From the NCBI GenBank assembly GCA_947623965.1, contig CANQIF010000007.1, positions 1-64,000 on the forward strand: a stretch of 64,000 bases of DNA. The letters are read 5' to 3'. The DNA is from an uncultured Alistipes sp. Its GTDB lineage: Bacteria; Bacteroidota; Bacteroidia; Bacteroidales; Rikenellaceae. A model generated the notes under the pieces. That model did not search any database. It was not told the origin of the DNA and worked only from the letters and a program-made list of their open reading frames with translations. Position numbers and translations under genes: made by a program. Of the stretch, positions 15,778-23,889 are shown in pieces (position 1 is the first letter of the stretch; every line of letters begins with the position of its first letter).

Positions 15778-16446
15778 CTATTCGTACTCCTTGAATTTGG
15801 GCTGCAGAATTTCGGCGTAGATGACGGCCCGTTCGGGATCGAACGAGCGGATCGCTTCGTGCCGCTCTTCGGCTGCCGGCTGGGCGGTCTGTCCGCCAGT
15901 GTCGGCCGGTTGCAGCGAGGCCTTTTCAATCGGTTTCGCCGCGGCATGCCGCTCCTGTTTCCAGGCCGGTTTGCGGCCCGATACGACCGAATCGGGGGCG
16001 GTCGCTACCCTATTCCCGAACGGCGTTAAATCCTCGCTGAACGGGGTCGAAACCGTCTCGAACGGCATCGAAGCTTCTCCGAACGGCCCCGGAGCTTCCT
16101 CGCCGAAGGGCTTCGAAACATCGCCGTACGGCGTCGCCCTCCTGCCGGCAGGCTTCCGGAACTCCTCAGCCGATCCGGCCGGGTCGGCCGCCGGGACAGT
16201 CGTTCGCACGCGCTGCGCCGCCTGCCGGATCGGATGCGGACGGTGCGGGGGAAGGACTTCATCGGGTGCCTCCTGCGGCTGCGGACCGAACGGTTCGAAA
16301 GGCCCGAAGGGTCCGAACGGGGCGACCGGGCGTTGTCCGGGCTCCTCTTCTCCGCTCTCCGCCTGCTGACGGCGCTTCTTTTTGGCGCTGGAGACAAGGT
16401 AGAACAGGGCGAATGCGCCGACGATGATGTTGAACAGATCCTCCAT
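15778..16446 (-). CDS. Membrane-anchored PF-repeat protein of unknown function
   Basis: 222 residues. One N-terminal membrane helix (about 5-20: LFNIIVGAFALFYLVSSA) followed by a basic KKKRRQQ patch, so the rest should be cytoplasmic. The body is low complexity: many PFG, PFE and PFS units (PFGPFGPFEPFGP near 43-55; again at about 108-150). A short conserved-looking C-terminus (ERAVIYAEILQPKFKEY) ends the protein. I recognise no domain. It starts 12 nt after the stop of the RelA/SpoT gene and must be co-transcribed with it. A scaffold or membrane tether is conceivable; no function is assigned. Confidence 0.75.
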   Translation of the reverse strand: MEDLFNIIVGAFALFYLVSSAKKKRRQQAESGEEEPGQRPVAPFGPFGPFEPFGPQPQEAPDEVLPPHRPHPIRQAAQRVRTTVPAADPAGSAEEFRKPAGRRATPYGDVSKPFGEEAPGPFGEASMPFETVSTPFSEDLTPFGNRVATAPDSVVSGRKPAWKQERHAAAKPIEKASLQPADTGGQTAQPAAEERHEAIRSFDPERAVIYAEILQPKFKEYE

Positions 16447-16458
16447 AGTGCTTGCCGA

Positions 16459-18684
16459 TTAGTTGAGTATGCGTTTGACGGTTTCGAGGCCTTTGATCTG
16501 CCGCAACTTGTCCAGAACGGCGTTCAGGCTCTCGGCATCCTTGACATAGAGGCTCAGGTTGCCCTCGAAGATGCCTGCGTGGCTCTTGATGTTGATCTCG
16601 CGGATGTTGATGTTGAAATCGTCGCTGATGATGCGGGCCACCTCCAGCAAAATTCCCTTGCGGTCGATGCCGCGCAGTTCGGCCGTCACGAGGTAGGACA
16701 TCGCCTTCTCGTGCGACCAGCGGATCTCCTCCTTGACGATGTTCTTGCCGTGCTGCGCCGCCAGGCGGTTCAGTTCGTCGCAGCTCGCTTTGTGGACGAT
16801 GATCTTGTCGGTCACCGGGTCGTGGTACCCGATCACCTTGTCGCCCGGAATCGGATGGCAGCAGGCCGCCACCTCGAACTGTTGCGGACCGCCCGCCTTT
16901 TCGGACGTGCCGACCGTCGTCACGTCGTCCGCGGCAAGCTCCTCCCCGACCTCCTTCTTTTCTTTATGTGGAATCAGAAAGGTCCAAAATTTCAATATCT
17001 TGCGCTTTGAATTTTCCTTTAGGATATTATCGAGGTCCTTCAGATCGACGATGCCGGCGCCGATCTTGGTGTAGAGCTCCTCCTTGTTCCGGCTCTCGTA
17101 GGCAGGCATCACCTTGCGCAGGGTGTAGCCGTTGAGCTGGATATTCAGCTCCTGCATCTTCGCTTCGAGCATCCGCATGCCGCGCTCGATGTTGTTCTGG
17201 CGCTCGCGTTTGAGGAAGCTCTTGATCGAGGTGCGAGCCTTGGTCGTCGTAACCAGATCGAGCCATTCGGCTTTCGGACGGGCGTTGTCGGCGGTGATGA
17301 TCTCGATCTGGTCGCCGCTCTGAATCTGCGTCGTGATGGGTTTCAGCTCGTGGTTGATCTTGGCGCCGATGGCGCTGTTGCCGATCTTCGAATGGATATC
17401 GTAGGCAAAGTCGAGCGCCGTAGAGCCGTAGGGCATCTTGCGCGATTCGCCCTTCGGCGTGAAGACGACGATCTCGTCGGTGTAGAGCGAGAGTTTGAAG
17501 TTGTCTAAAAAATCGACCGCATTCTCGGTCGGGCTGTTCAGTGCCGCACGAATCTGCTTGAGCCACTGGTCGAACTCGTCCTCGTCCTGCGAGATGGTCG
17601 CCTGCTTGTATTTCCAGTGGGCGGCGAAGCCGCGTTCGGCGATGTCCTCCATGCGCTGCGTGCGGATCTGCACCTCGACCCAGACGCCGTCGGGTCCCAT
17701 CACGGTCGAGTGCAGCGCCTCGTAGCCGTTGGCTTTCGGCATCGAGATCCAGTCGCGCAGCCGGTCGGGCTTCGGGGTGTAGATGTCGGTGATCGTCGAG
17801 TAAATTTGCCAGCACTGGGTCTTCTCCGAGGGGAACGGCAGCGCCTGGAAAACGATGCGGATGGCGAAGAGGTCGTAAATCTCCTCGAAGGGAATCTGCT
17901 TGCGCTGCATCTTGCTCCAGATCGAGTAGATGCTCTTCACGCGGCCCGAAATTTCGTAGTTGATGCCGTCGCGGTCCAGCGCCGCGATGATCGGGGCGTT
18001 GAACTTGTCGATGTACTCGCGGCGCGAGGCTTCGCTCTCGGCCAGCTTGGCCTGAATCTCGGCATACTGCTGCGGGAAGCGGTACTTCATGCAGAGGTCT
18101 TCGAGCTCGCTCTTGATCGAGTAGAGCCCCAGCCGGTAGGCTAACGGTGCGAAGAGGTAGATCGTCTCGCCCGTGATCTTGATCTGCTTGTTGAGCGGCA
18201 TCGAGCCGAGGGTGCGCATGTTGTGCAGGCGGTCGGCGATCTTGATGAGGATGACGCGCACGTCGTCCGAGAGGGTCAGCAGCACCTTGCGGAAATATTC
18301 GGCCTGCTCGGAGGTGTCGGCGTTGAAGACGCCGGACATCTTCGTGAGGCCGTCGACCATCGAGGCGATCTTCGGGCCGAAGATGCGCTCCATATCCTCG
18401 ACCGTGTATTCGGTGTCCTCCACCACGTCGTGCAGCAGCGCTGCAACGACCGACTTGACGCCCAGGCCGATTTCGTCGATGACGATCCGGGCCACGGCGA
18501 TCGGGTGCAGCAGGTAGGGTTCGCCCGAACGGCGGCGGACCCCCTGGTGCGCCTCCTTCGCCAGGAAAAAGGCACGCTTGATGAAGTTCCAGTCCTCGTC
18601 GTTCTTACAGATGTTCGTGCAGGAGTAGAGCAGCTCCTCCCACTTCTCCTTAATCAACTGTTCGTCCTCGGCCGTGTAGTTCAT
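16459..18684 (-). CDS. Bifunctional (p)ppGpp synthetase/hydrolase, RelA/SpoT family
   Basis: 741 residues with the full Rel layout: HD hydrolase (about 40-190, with HDVVEDTEYT as metal motif), synthetase (about 240-350, PDRLRDWISMPKANGYEALH), TGS, helical, zinc-finger (CCHPIPGDKVIGYH) and C-terminal ACT domain. The intact HD motif and the RxRD variant of the RxKD loop suggest a bifunctional enzyme that both makes and degrades (p)ppGpp. It controls the stringent response to amino-acid starvation through ribosome contact. The ATG at 18684 (MNYTAEDEQL) fits the family start; the frame further upstream runs through repeat DNA. First gene of an operon with the PF-repeat and HIT genes. Confidence 0.95.
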   Translation of the reverse strand: MNYTAEDEQLIKEKWEELLYSCTNICKNDEDWNFIKRAFFLAKEAHQGVRRRSGEPYLLHPIAVARIVIDEIGLGVKSVVAALLHDVVEDTEYTVEDMERIFGPKIASMVDGLTKMSGVFNADTSEQAEYFRKVLLTLSDDVRVILIKIADRLHNMRTLGSMPLNKQIKITGETIYLFAPLAYRLGLYSIKSELEDLCMKYRFPQQYAEIQAKLAESEASRREYIDKFNAPIIAALDRDGINYEISGRVKSIYSIWSKMQRKQIPFEEIYDLFAIRIVFQALPFPSEKTQCWQIYSTITDIYTPKPDRLRDWISMPKANGYEALHSTVMGPDGVWVEVQIRTQRMEDIAERGFAAHWKYKQATISQDEDEFDQWLKQIRAALNSPTENAVDFLDNFKLSLYTDEIVVFTPKGESRKMPYGSTALDFAYDIHSKIGNSAIGAKINHELKPITTQIQSGDQIEIITADNARPKAEWLDLVTTTKARTSIKSFLKRERQNNIERGMRMLEAKMQELNIQLNGYTLRKVMPAYESRNKEELYTKIGAGIVDLKDLDNILKENSKRKILKFWTFLIPHKEKKEVGEELAADDVTTVGTSEKAGGPQQFEVAACCHPIPGDKVIGYHDPVTDKIIVHKASCDELNRLAAQHGKNIVKEEIRWSHEKAMSYLVTAELRGIDRKGILLEVARIISDDFNINIREINIKSHAGIFEGNLSLYVKDAESLNAVLDKLRQIKGLETVKRILN

Positions 18685-18734
18685 GGTGGCGATGTTTGTA
18701 TGCTGTCTTGCTTGTATCTCTTTCGTATTGTGTG

Positions 18735-19235
18735 GCGTGCCGGTGTCAGTTTTTCCACGTCGTAGACGTCGGCAGCCTGCAGCGCTGTTTCGGTCCGTCA
18801 AGACCGGCAGCCCGCAGTCGCCCCCGGGCGGAGGGTTGCATGCTCGCGTCCCGTTTCGTACAGTTCTTTCACAAACTGCGGCCAAAAGGTCAATGCACGG
18901 CTCCGGTAAGGAGCCGTAGCAGCCCGCAGCCGCCCCCGGGCGGAGGGCTGCTCCTTTGCGTCGCACGCCCGTCCGCTCGGCTGCGGGCTTTCCTTGCGAC
19001 TAAAATCGACCTCGCTGAGGTCGTGCGGGCCGCAGCCTCCCGGCGGCGGAGGCCCGCAGCTCCTTAACGTCGCGCGCCCTCCGCAGGCTGCGACCCGAGT
19101 AAAGCAAAGCTGCAGAATTTTTATTTTCATTCGCGGTTCCTGCAGGGAACCGCAGCGGGCCACAGCTTCGCCCCGCGAAGGCCCGCAGCTCGCGTCCGCT
19201 CGTGCGGTCCCTTCGCAAGCTGCAGCCCACCCCTC
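18735..19235. repeat. Mosaic hairpin-repeat cluster 7
   Basis: Units with stems left of cores. Degraded stem near 18752-18767 (ACGTC...GACGT). Stem CGGCTCC/GGAGCCG (18898-18904, 18910-18916) before a type-2 core (about 18922-18989). Stem CGACCTC/GAGGTCG (19007-19013, 19017-19023) before a core of the AGCCT version (about 19026-19097). Stem GCGGTTCC/GGAACCGC (19133-19140, 19146-19153) before a core of the AGCTT version (about 19156-19228). It occupies the gap between relA/spoT and recA. Confidence 0.8.
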
Positions 19236-19369
19236 CTTTTTCGCGACAAAACATCGGAGCGTCTTTTCATCCGCCGGCCGCCAAACGCCGAAACCGGACA
19301 GCGCCGGTTCCGCCCCTATAGGCGAAACCGACGCGTCGGTCGTTCCGTGTGCTGCAGCGATCTTCCGCG

Positions 19370-20464
19370 CTACTCTTCCGCAGCCGGAGAGGCCGCGCCA
19401 GCCGAAGCCGCCGGTGCAGCGGCTGCCGCTCCCTGCGCCCCTCCGCGCATTCCTTCGCGGTCGGCCTTCATCGCCTCACGCAGCTCGGCCTCGATCCGGG
19501 CGCAGAGGTCGGCATCCTGCTTGAGCAGATCCTTGACCGCATCGCGGCCCTGGCCGATCTTCTTGTCTTTGTAGGAGTACCACGAACCCGCCTTCTTGAT
19601 GACGCCGTAATCGACACCGAGGTCGATGATCTCGCCGATCTTCGAAATGCCCTCGCCGAACATGATGTCGAACTCGGCCCGGCGGAACGGAGGCGCCACC
19701 TTGTTCTTGACGACCTTCACGCGGGTGCGCGTGCCGAGCTGCTCCTCGCCGTCCTTGATAACCGAGACGCGGCGGATATCGATGCGGACACTGGCATAGA
19801 ACTTCAGCGCATTGCCGCCGGTGGTCGTCTCGGGGTTGCCGTAGACGATGCCGATCTTGTCGCGCAGCTGGTTGATGAAGATGCAGACCGTCTTGGTCTT
19901 GGCAATGCTCGACGTGAGCTTGCGCATCGCCTGCGACATGAGGCGGGCCTGCAGACCCATCTTCGAGTCGCCCATCTCGCCCTCGATTTCGGCTTTCGGC
20001 GTCAGCGCCGCCACCGAGTCGATGACGATGATATCGATAGCGCTCGACCGGATCAGCGAGTCGGCGATTTCAAGCGCCTGCTCGCCGTTGTCGGGCTGCG
20101 AGATCAACAGGTTGTCGACGTCTACGCCGAGGTTCTGGGCGTAGTAGCTGTCGAAGGCGTGCTCGGCGTCGATGAAAGCGGCGATGCCGCCCGCTTTCTG
20201 CGCCTCGGCGATCGCGTGGATCGCCAGCGTGGTCTTACCCGACGACTCGGGACCGAAAATCTCGATGATACGTCCCTTCGGGTAGCCGCCCACGCCGAGT
20301 GCCATATCGAGCGTGACGGAGCCGGTCGGGATGACCGGTACGTCGTTCACCTCCTCGCTGTTCATGCGCATGATCGACCCTTTGCCGAAGTCCTTCTCGA
20401 TCTTGGCCATGACGGCGTTGAGCACCTTCAGCTTGTCGGGATTTACCTGTGTTTTTTCTGCCAT
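19370..20464 (-). CDS. recA: Recombinase RecA
   Basis: 364 residues. ATP-dependent recombinase that coats single-stranded DNA, pairs homologues and triggers LexA-type self-cleavage. Walker A is GPESSGKTT near 70-78; the MAW and DNA-binding loops follow in order, including [17 protein letters not shown]. The C-terminal tail from about 335 is rich in Ala and Glu ([18 protein letters not shown]), longer and more alanine-rich than the acidic tail of model RecA proteins. The promoter TACCTTTG lies about 170 nt upstream. No LexA gene is visible in the window. Monocistronic. Confidence 0.97.
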   Translation of the reverse strand: MAEKTQVNPDKLKVLNAVMAKIEKDFGKGSIMRMNSEEVNDVPVIPTGSVTLDMALGVGGYPKGRIIEIFGPESSGKTTLAIHAIAEAQKAGGIAAFIDAEHAFDSYYAQNLGVDVDNLLISQPDNGEQALEIADSLIRSSAIDIIVIDSVAALTPKAEIEGEMGDSKMGLQARLMSQAMRKLTSSIAKTKTVCIFINQLRDKIGIVYGNPETTTGGNALKFYASVRIDIRRVSVIKDGEEQLGTRTRVKVVKNKVAPPFRRAEFDIMFGEGISKIGEIIDLGVDYGVIKKAGSWYSYKDKKIGQGRDAVKDLLKQDADLCARIEAELREAMKADREGMRGGAQGAAAAAPAASAGAASPAAEE

Positions 20465-20634
20465 ATTCTCCTGTCTTTTTCTTATCTGTTTTCAGTTCGT
20501 TCTCTTTCGGATTCCGCCCGTTTCGGGGGCGGGCCGCAATACCGGCCGCACCGTCGGCCAGGGACCGCCGCTGCGAGCCCGGCCGCAAGACGAAAGGGCT
20601 GTCAGCCGGCGGAATCCGCGGGTATACGTACCCT

Positions 20635-20642
20635 CAAAGGTA
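20635..20642 (-). promoter_or_regulatory. -7 element TACCTTTG for recA
   Basis: Exact TAnnTTTG on the minus strand; implies a leader of about 165 nt before the recA ATG at 20464. Confidence 0.5.
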
Positions 20643-20696
20643 CGAAAATTTTGCCGATTCCTACCCTTTCGCCGCCATTTTTTCGCCGGCGGCCGC

Positions 20697-20918
20697 TCAA
20701 TCCCACGAATAGGTCACTTCGACCTGCTCGTCGAACTCTTCGCGGGTGGCATTCAGCCGGCGGTGGCAGGCCGGACAGCGGATCGCCGTCTCGGTTTCGA
20801 CATAGCCGCCCCGGGGGCCGCACCCTACGCAGCGGGGCAGAAAGCCGTAGCCGGCATCGGACGAGTGGTTGAAGCGTGCGCCGCAGTGTTTGCAGCAGAT
20901 CGTGTAAGCCGTTCCCAT
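20697..20918 (-). CDS. Small zinc-ribbon protein
   Basis: 73 residues. Three CxxC pairs (CKHC, CVGC, CPAC) spaced through the protein indicate one or two structural zinc sites. The remaining sequence has no recognisable domain. I start at the ATG at 20918 (MGTAYTICCKHCG) rather than 20948, because the upstream ten residues are not ribbon-like. It lies between recA and the WYL regulator on the same strand but with gaps of more than 150 nt on both sides. Function unknown. Confidence 0.7.
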   Translation of the reverse strand: MGTAYTICCKHCGARFNHSSDAGYGFLPRCVGCGPRGGYVETETAIRCPACHRRLNATREEFDEQVEVTYSWD

Positions 20919-21074
20919 AATCGCAGTTCGTTTGAAAAGGTGTAACATTCGGTTTGACGATACAAAGGAACGGCGGGTTTGTGTCAGGTTGTGACACAGC
21001 GATATTTTTTTTAGACGTCGGGCGGATTTTTCGTCTGCCGGCTGCAGCCGGCCATTCCGAAGAACAAGGAAGGA

Positions 21075-21092
21075 AGGCCTTCAAGAAGGCCT
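21075..21092 (-). terminator. Possible terminator of the WYL regulator gene
   Basis: AGGCCTTC (21075-21082) and GAAGGCCT (21085-21092) form a tight hairpin 8 bp after the stop; the following minus-strand sequence is T-rich but interrupted by C. Confidence 0.5.
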
Positions 21093-21099
21093 GACACGT

Positions 21100-21996
21100 T
21101 CAGATGCGGTGTTTCTCCAAATAATCGTGCAGGTAGGCGGTCAGCTCGGGGGCCTCGACGATGCGGATGTCGTCGAGCAGTCCTGCGACGAAGCGGCCGA
21201 CGCCGGCCATGCCGGCCACCTCGGTATCGAGCAGCCAGCGCCCCTCGCCGAGCGGCGTGAGGTCGCGTTCGGCCAACGGATACTCTTCGCAGAGGAGGTT
21301 GCAGGCCAGCAGCCCCAGTTCGAGCCGTACGCGGTAGCGCACCTCGCCATGCAGCCGGAAGGGATCGATGAAGCCCTCCCGATGCGCTTCGGCGTGCTCC
21401 CACGGCGCCTCCAACAGCTCGACGCTGCCGATGCGGGCCGTCTTGAAGAGCTTGCACCGGTCGTCCCCGAGGTCGTAGCACCACACCTGCACGTAGTTGG
21501 TCGTGAAAGAGAAGGGCTCGACGCGCCGGTCGCGGACAGCGGCACCGTGCGCCGACTGGTAGTCGTGCAGCACCACCTGCCGCTCCTCCCCGATCGCCTC
21601 GACCAGCCGGCGGATGTTCGGCGCATGCTTGCCGCGGACCACCGTGTCGGCCAGCGATTTGTTGTCGTAGACGGCGTAAAGCTTCCGCTTGAGGTTCTGT
21701 TTCAGCAGGTTCGTATCGTCGATGCTTTCGATGGCGCTCTTGAGAATGTGCGCCTCCTCTTCGGTGAAATGGACCAGCTCGGAAATATCGCGGAAGTGCG
21801 GCGAGGCTTTGTCGAGCCGGATGCAGTCACCCGTCTTCTTGATGAGAAAACCCGCCTCGCGGAAGGTGTCGATGTAGCGGTAGACGGTGCGGCGCGACAT
21901 GGAGAGCCGTTCGGCCAGCTGATCGACCGTGTAGGTCGTGTTGGCCGTCAGCAGCTTCATAAGACGCAGCAGGCGTTCGAGTTTGGGTTGGTCCAT
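21100..21996 (-). CDS. HTH-WYL domain transcriptional regulator
   Basis: 298 residues. The N-terminal winged HTH (about 1-65: LLRLMKLLTANTTYTVDQLA then LSMSRRTVYRYIDTFREAGF) belongs to the HTH_11 type; a WYL ligand-sensing domain covers about 135-215 (FTTNYVQVWCYDLGDDRCKLFK), followed by a C-terminal WCX-like extension. WYL regulators sense nucleic acids or small ligands and often control DNA damage, defence or metabolic genes. No defence genes are adjacent; dnaA lies upstream and recA downstream on the same strand, separated by terminators and gaps. Target unknown. Confidence 0.9.
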   Translation of the reverse strand: MDQPKLERLLRLMKLLTANTTYTVDQLAERLSMSRRTVYRYIDTFREAGFLIKKTGDCIRLDKASPHFRDISELVHFTEEEAHILKSAIESIDDTNLLKQNLKRKLYAVYDNKSLADTVVRGKHAPNIRRLVEAIGEERQVVLHDYQSAHGAAVRDRRVEPFSFTTNYVQVWCYDLGDDRCKLFKTARIGSVELLEAPWEHAEAHREGFIDPFRLHGEVRYRVRLELGLLACNLLCEEYPLAERDLTPLGEGRWLLDTEVAGMAGVGRFVAGLLDDIRIVEAPELTAYLHDYLEKHRI

Positions 21997-22084
21997 CGGT
22001 TATCTGCCGTATTTTTCAATGGAGGAGCCGATTATACCGTCGGGATCCCGGCTTGCGGCGCTCCTTTTCGAGGCGAGTGCACCA

Positions 22085-22120
22085 AACAAAAAAGCCAATC
22101 CCGCTTCGGCCGGATCGGCT
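22085..22120 (-). terminator. Terminator downstream of dnaA
   Basis: On the minus strand AGCCGATCC (22120-22112) pairs with GGATTGGCT (22101-22093), with one G-U pair, and is followed by a T run (+ strand A-rich 22085-22092). It lies about 150 nt after the dnaA stop. A run of nine G on the minus strand (+ C9 at 22250-22258) lies between. Confidence 0.65.
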
Positions 22121-22265
22121 CCTTGTCCGTTTTCGTGCCGGCCGCACCCGACGCTCTTACCGGCCGCAGCCCTGTTTCTTTCAGCTCCCCTCCAGTTGCA
22201 GCACCCAAGGCCCTCCAATTGCCCCGTGTGCTTTCCGGCCCACGCAATGCCCCCCCCCGGCCGCA

Positions 22266-23663
22266 CTAATGCGCCAGCACCATTTTTTCGATCTCCTCGA
22301 CCTGGCGGCGGAATTGCTTGTCGGTTTCGAGCAGGTTCGAGACGGCCTTGCACGAGTGGAGCACCGTAGCGTGGTTGCGGCCGCCGATGGCAGCTCCGAT
22401 CGTCGTCAGCGGCGCCTTGGTGTGCTGTTTCGCCAGGTACATGGCGATCTGGCGGGCCTGGGCGATCTCGCGCGTGCGCTCGGTCGAGTTGAACCGCTCG
22501 AAATCGATGTTCAGGTGCTCGCAAACCACCTGGATGATCTGCTCGATCGTGATCTCCTTCTGGTAGAGTTTCACGTAGACTTTCAGGATCTCCTTGGCCA
22601 GCGACGTGGTGATCTTGCGACCGAGGAACGAAGCGTTGGCCACCAGCGAGGAGAGGGCCCCCTCGATCTCGCGGACGTTGGCCGAAATGTTCTCCGCCAG
22701 GTAGGCCACCACCTCGTCCGAGATCTGCGCGCCAAGCCGCTCGGCCTTCGCGCGGATGATCTTGACCTTCGTCTCGTAGTCGGGCAGCTGCATCGGCGCC
22801 GAGAGGCCCCACTTGAAGCGGGTGAGCAGGCGCTGCTCGATGTCCTTGAGCTCGATGGGCGGCTTATCCGAAGTGAGGATCAGCTGTTTGCCGGCCAACT
22901 GCAGGTGGTTGAAGATGTTGAAGAAAGCGTTCTGCGTCCCCGGCTTGCCGGTCAGCTCCTGGATGTCGTCGATGATGAGCACGTCGATCATCTGGTAGAA
23001 GTGGATGAAGTCGGGTATCTCGCCGTTCTTGTAGGCCGTCTGGAACTGGGCCTGGAATTTGTTCATCGAGACGTAGAGCACGTAGAGCTCCGGATGGCGC
23101 TGCCGCACCTCGTGGCCGATGGCCTGCACGATGTGGGTCTTGCCCAACCCCGAGTTACCATATATATAAAGGGGGTTGAAAGGGTTGTTGCCGGGCGTCA
23201 CGGCCACCGACATGCCGGCCGAACGGGCCAGGCGGTTGCACTCGCCCTCGATGAAGGTGTCGAACGTCAGGTTGGGGCTCAGCTGCGGGTCGATGTTGAG
23301 CCGGCGCGGAATGCCCGGAATGACGAACGGATTCTTGATCTTCGGATCCGGTGCGGCGAAGCGGCCTGCCGACGCCTGCTCGGCGGCGGGCGCGGCCGTC
23401 ACGACGCGAGGCACGGCGTAGTGCAGCTGCGTCTGCTGGCCGTAGCACTGCAGAATGATCGGCCGCAGCAGCGACAGGTAATTCTTTTCGATCTGGTTGA
23501 CGTAACTCTCGTTCGGTACGCGCAGCCGCAGCTTCGTTCCGTCGAAAGCAATGGCTTCGATCGGTCGGAACCACTTCTCGAACTCCTCGGCGGAAGTCTG
23601 GGATTTGATGCGGTCGAGACACGTCTGCCATTTGTCGCTGTATGTCTGCGCGTTGTTGAACAT
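22266..23663 (-). CDS. dnaA: Chromosomal replication initiator DnaA
   Basis: 465 residues. Domain I (about 1-80) mediates DnaB and self-contact; domain III is the AAA+ ATPase with Walker A GNSGLGKTH and Walker B VLIIDDIQEL; domain IV ends with the DNA-binding signature GGRNHATVLHSCK. The ATG at 23663 (MFNNAQTYSDKW) matches the family start; the longer frame to 23783 has no homology. Just upstream (23698-23706) a perfect DnaA box lies on the same strand, consistent with autoregulation. The next gene upstream, phosphoglucomutase, is divergent. Confidence 0.96.
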   Translation of the reverse strand: MFNNAQTYSDKWQTCLDRIKSQTSAEEFEKWFRPIEAIAFDGTKLRLRVPNESYVNQIEKNYLSLLRPIILQCYGQQTQLHYAVPRVVTAAPAAEQASAGRFAAPDPKIKNPFVIPGIPRRLNIDPQLSPNLTFDTFIEGECNRLARSAGMSVAVTPGNNPFNPLYIYGNSGLGKTHIVQAIGHEVRQRHPELYVLYVSMNKFQAQFQTAYKNGEIPDFIHFYQMIDVLIIDDIQELTGKPGTQNAFFNIFNHLQLAGKQLILTSDKPPIELKDIEQRLLTRFKWGLSAPMQLPDYETKVKIIRAKAERLGAQISDEVVAYLAENISANVREIEGALSSLVANASFLGRKITTSLAKEILKVYVKLYQKEITIEQIIQVVCEHLNIDFERFNSTERTREIAQARQIAMYLAKQHTKAPLTTIGAAIGGRNHATVLHSCKAVSNLLETDKQFRRQVEEIEKMVLAH

Positions 23664-23697
23664 GGGAGAATAACAGGTCTTTTGGATGGGACAAAGG

Positions 23698-23706
23698 TGT
23701 GAATAA
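23698..23706 (-). promoter_or_regulatory. DnaA box upstream of dnaA
   Basis: Minus strand TTATTCACA, a perfect match to the TTATNCACA consensus, overlapping a weak -7-like CACCTTTG (23692-23699). The surrounding 220 bp between dnaA and the phosphoglucomutase are AT-rich and include a 17-nt perfect-arm palindrome, TTTTTCC-TAT-GGAAAAA (23750-23766). Confidence 0.6.
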
Positions 23707-23827
23707 TTTTGCAAAAAGATTCCGAAAAAAGAGTTGCAAATAATCTTTTTTTTTCCTATGGAAAAACAGCGTGTTTTTTGCAAGCGAAATTTAACTCGCT
23801 GATATTGAATAATCGGATTTTAATGCT

Positions 23828-23835
23828 TATATTTG
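23828..23835 (+). promoter_or_regulatory. -7 element TATATTTG for the phosphoglucomutase
   Basis: Exact TAnnTTTG with a TTG 20 nt upstream (23805-23807). Leader of about 50 nt. A 12-nt word, AACCAATCGACT, occurs twice in this leader (23851-23862 and 23878-23889), the second copy ending right at the ATG. Confidence 0.65.
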
Positions 23836-23889
23836 CGTATAGATATTTAGAACCAATCGACTTTTAACTATAAGTAAAACCAATCGACT

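Noticed and set aside
23664..23889. Chromosomal origin of replication
   Set aside because: Only one perfect DnaA box was found; a functional oriC usually needs several boxes and an unwinding element. Kept as a finding on regulation only.
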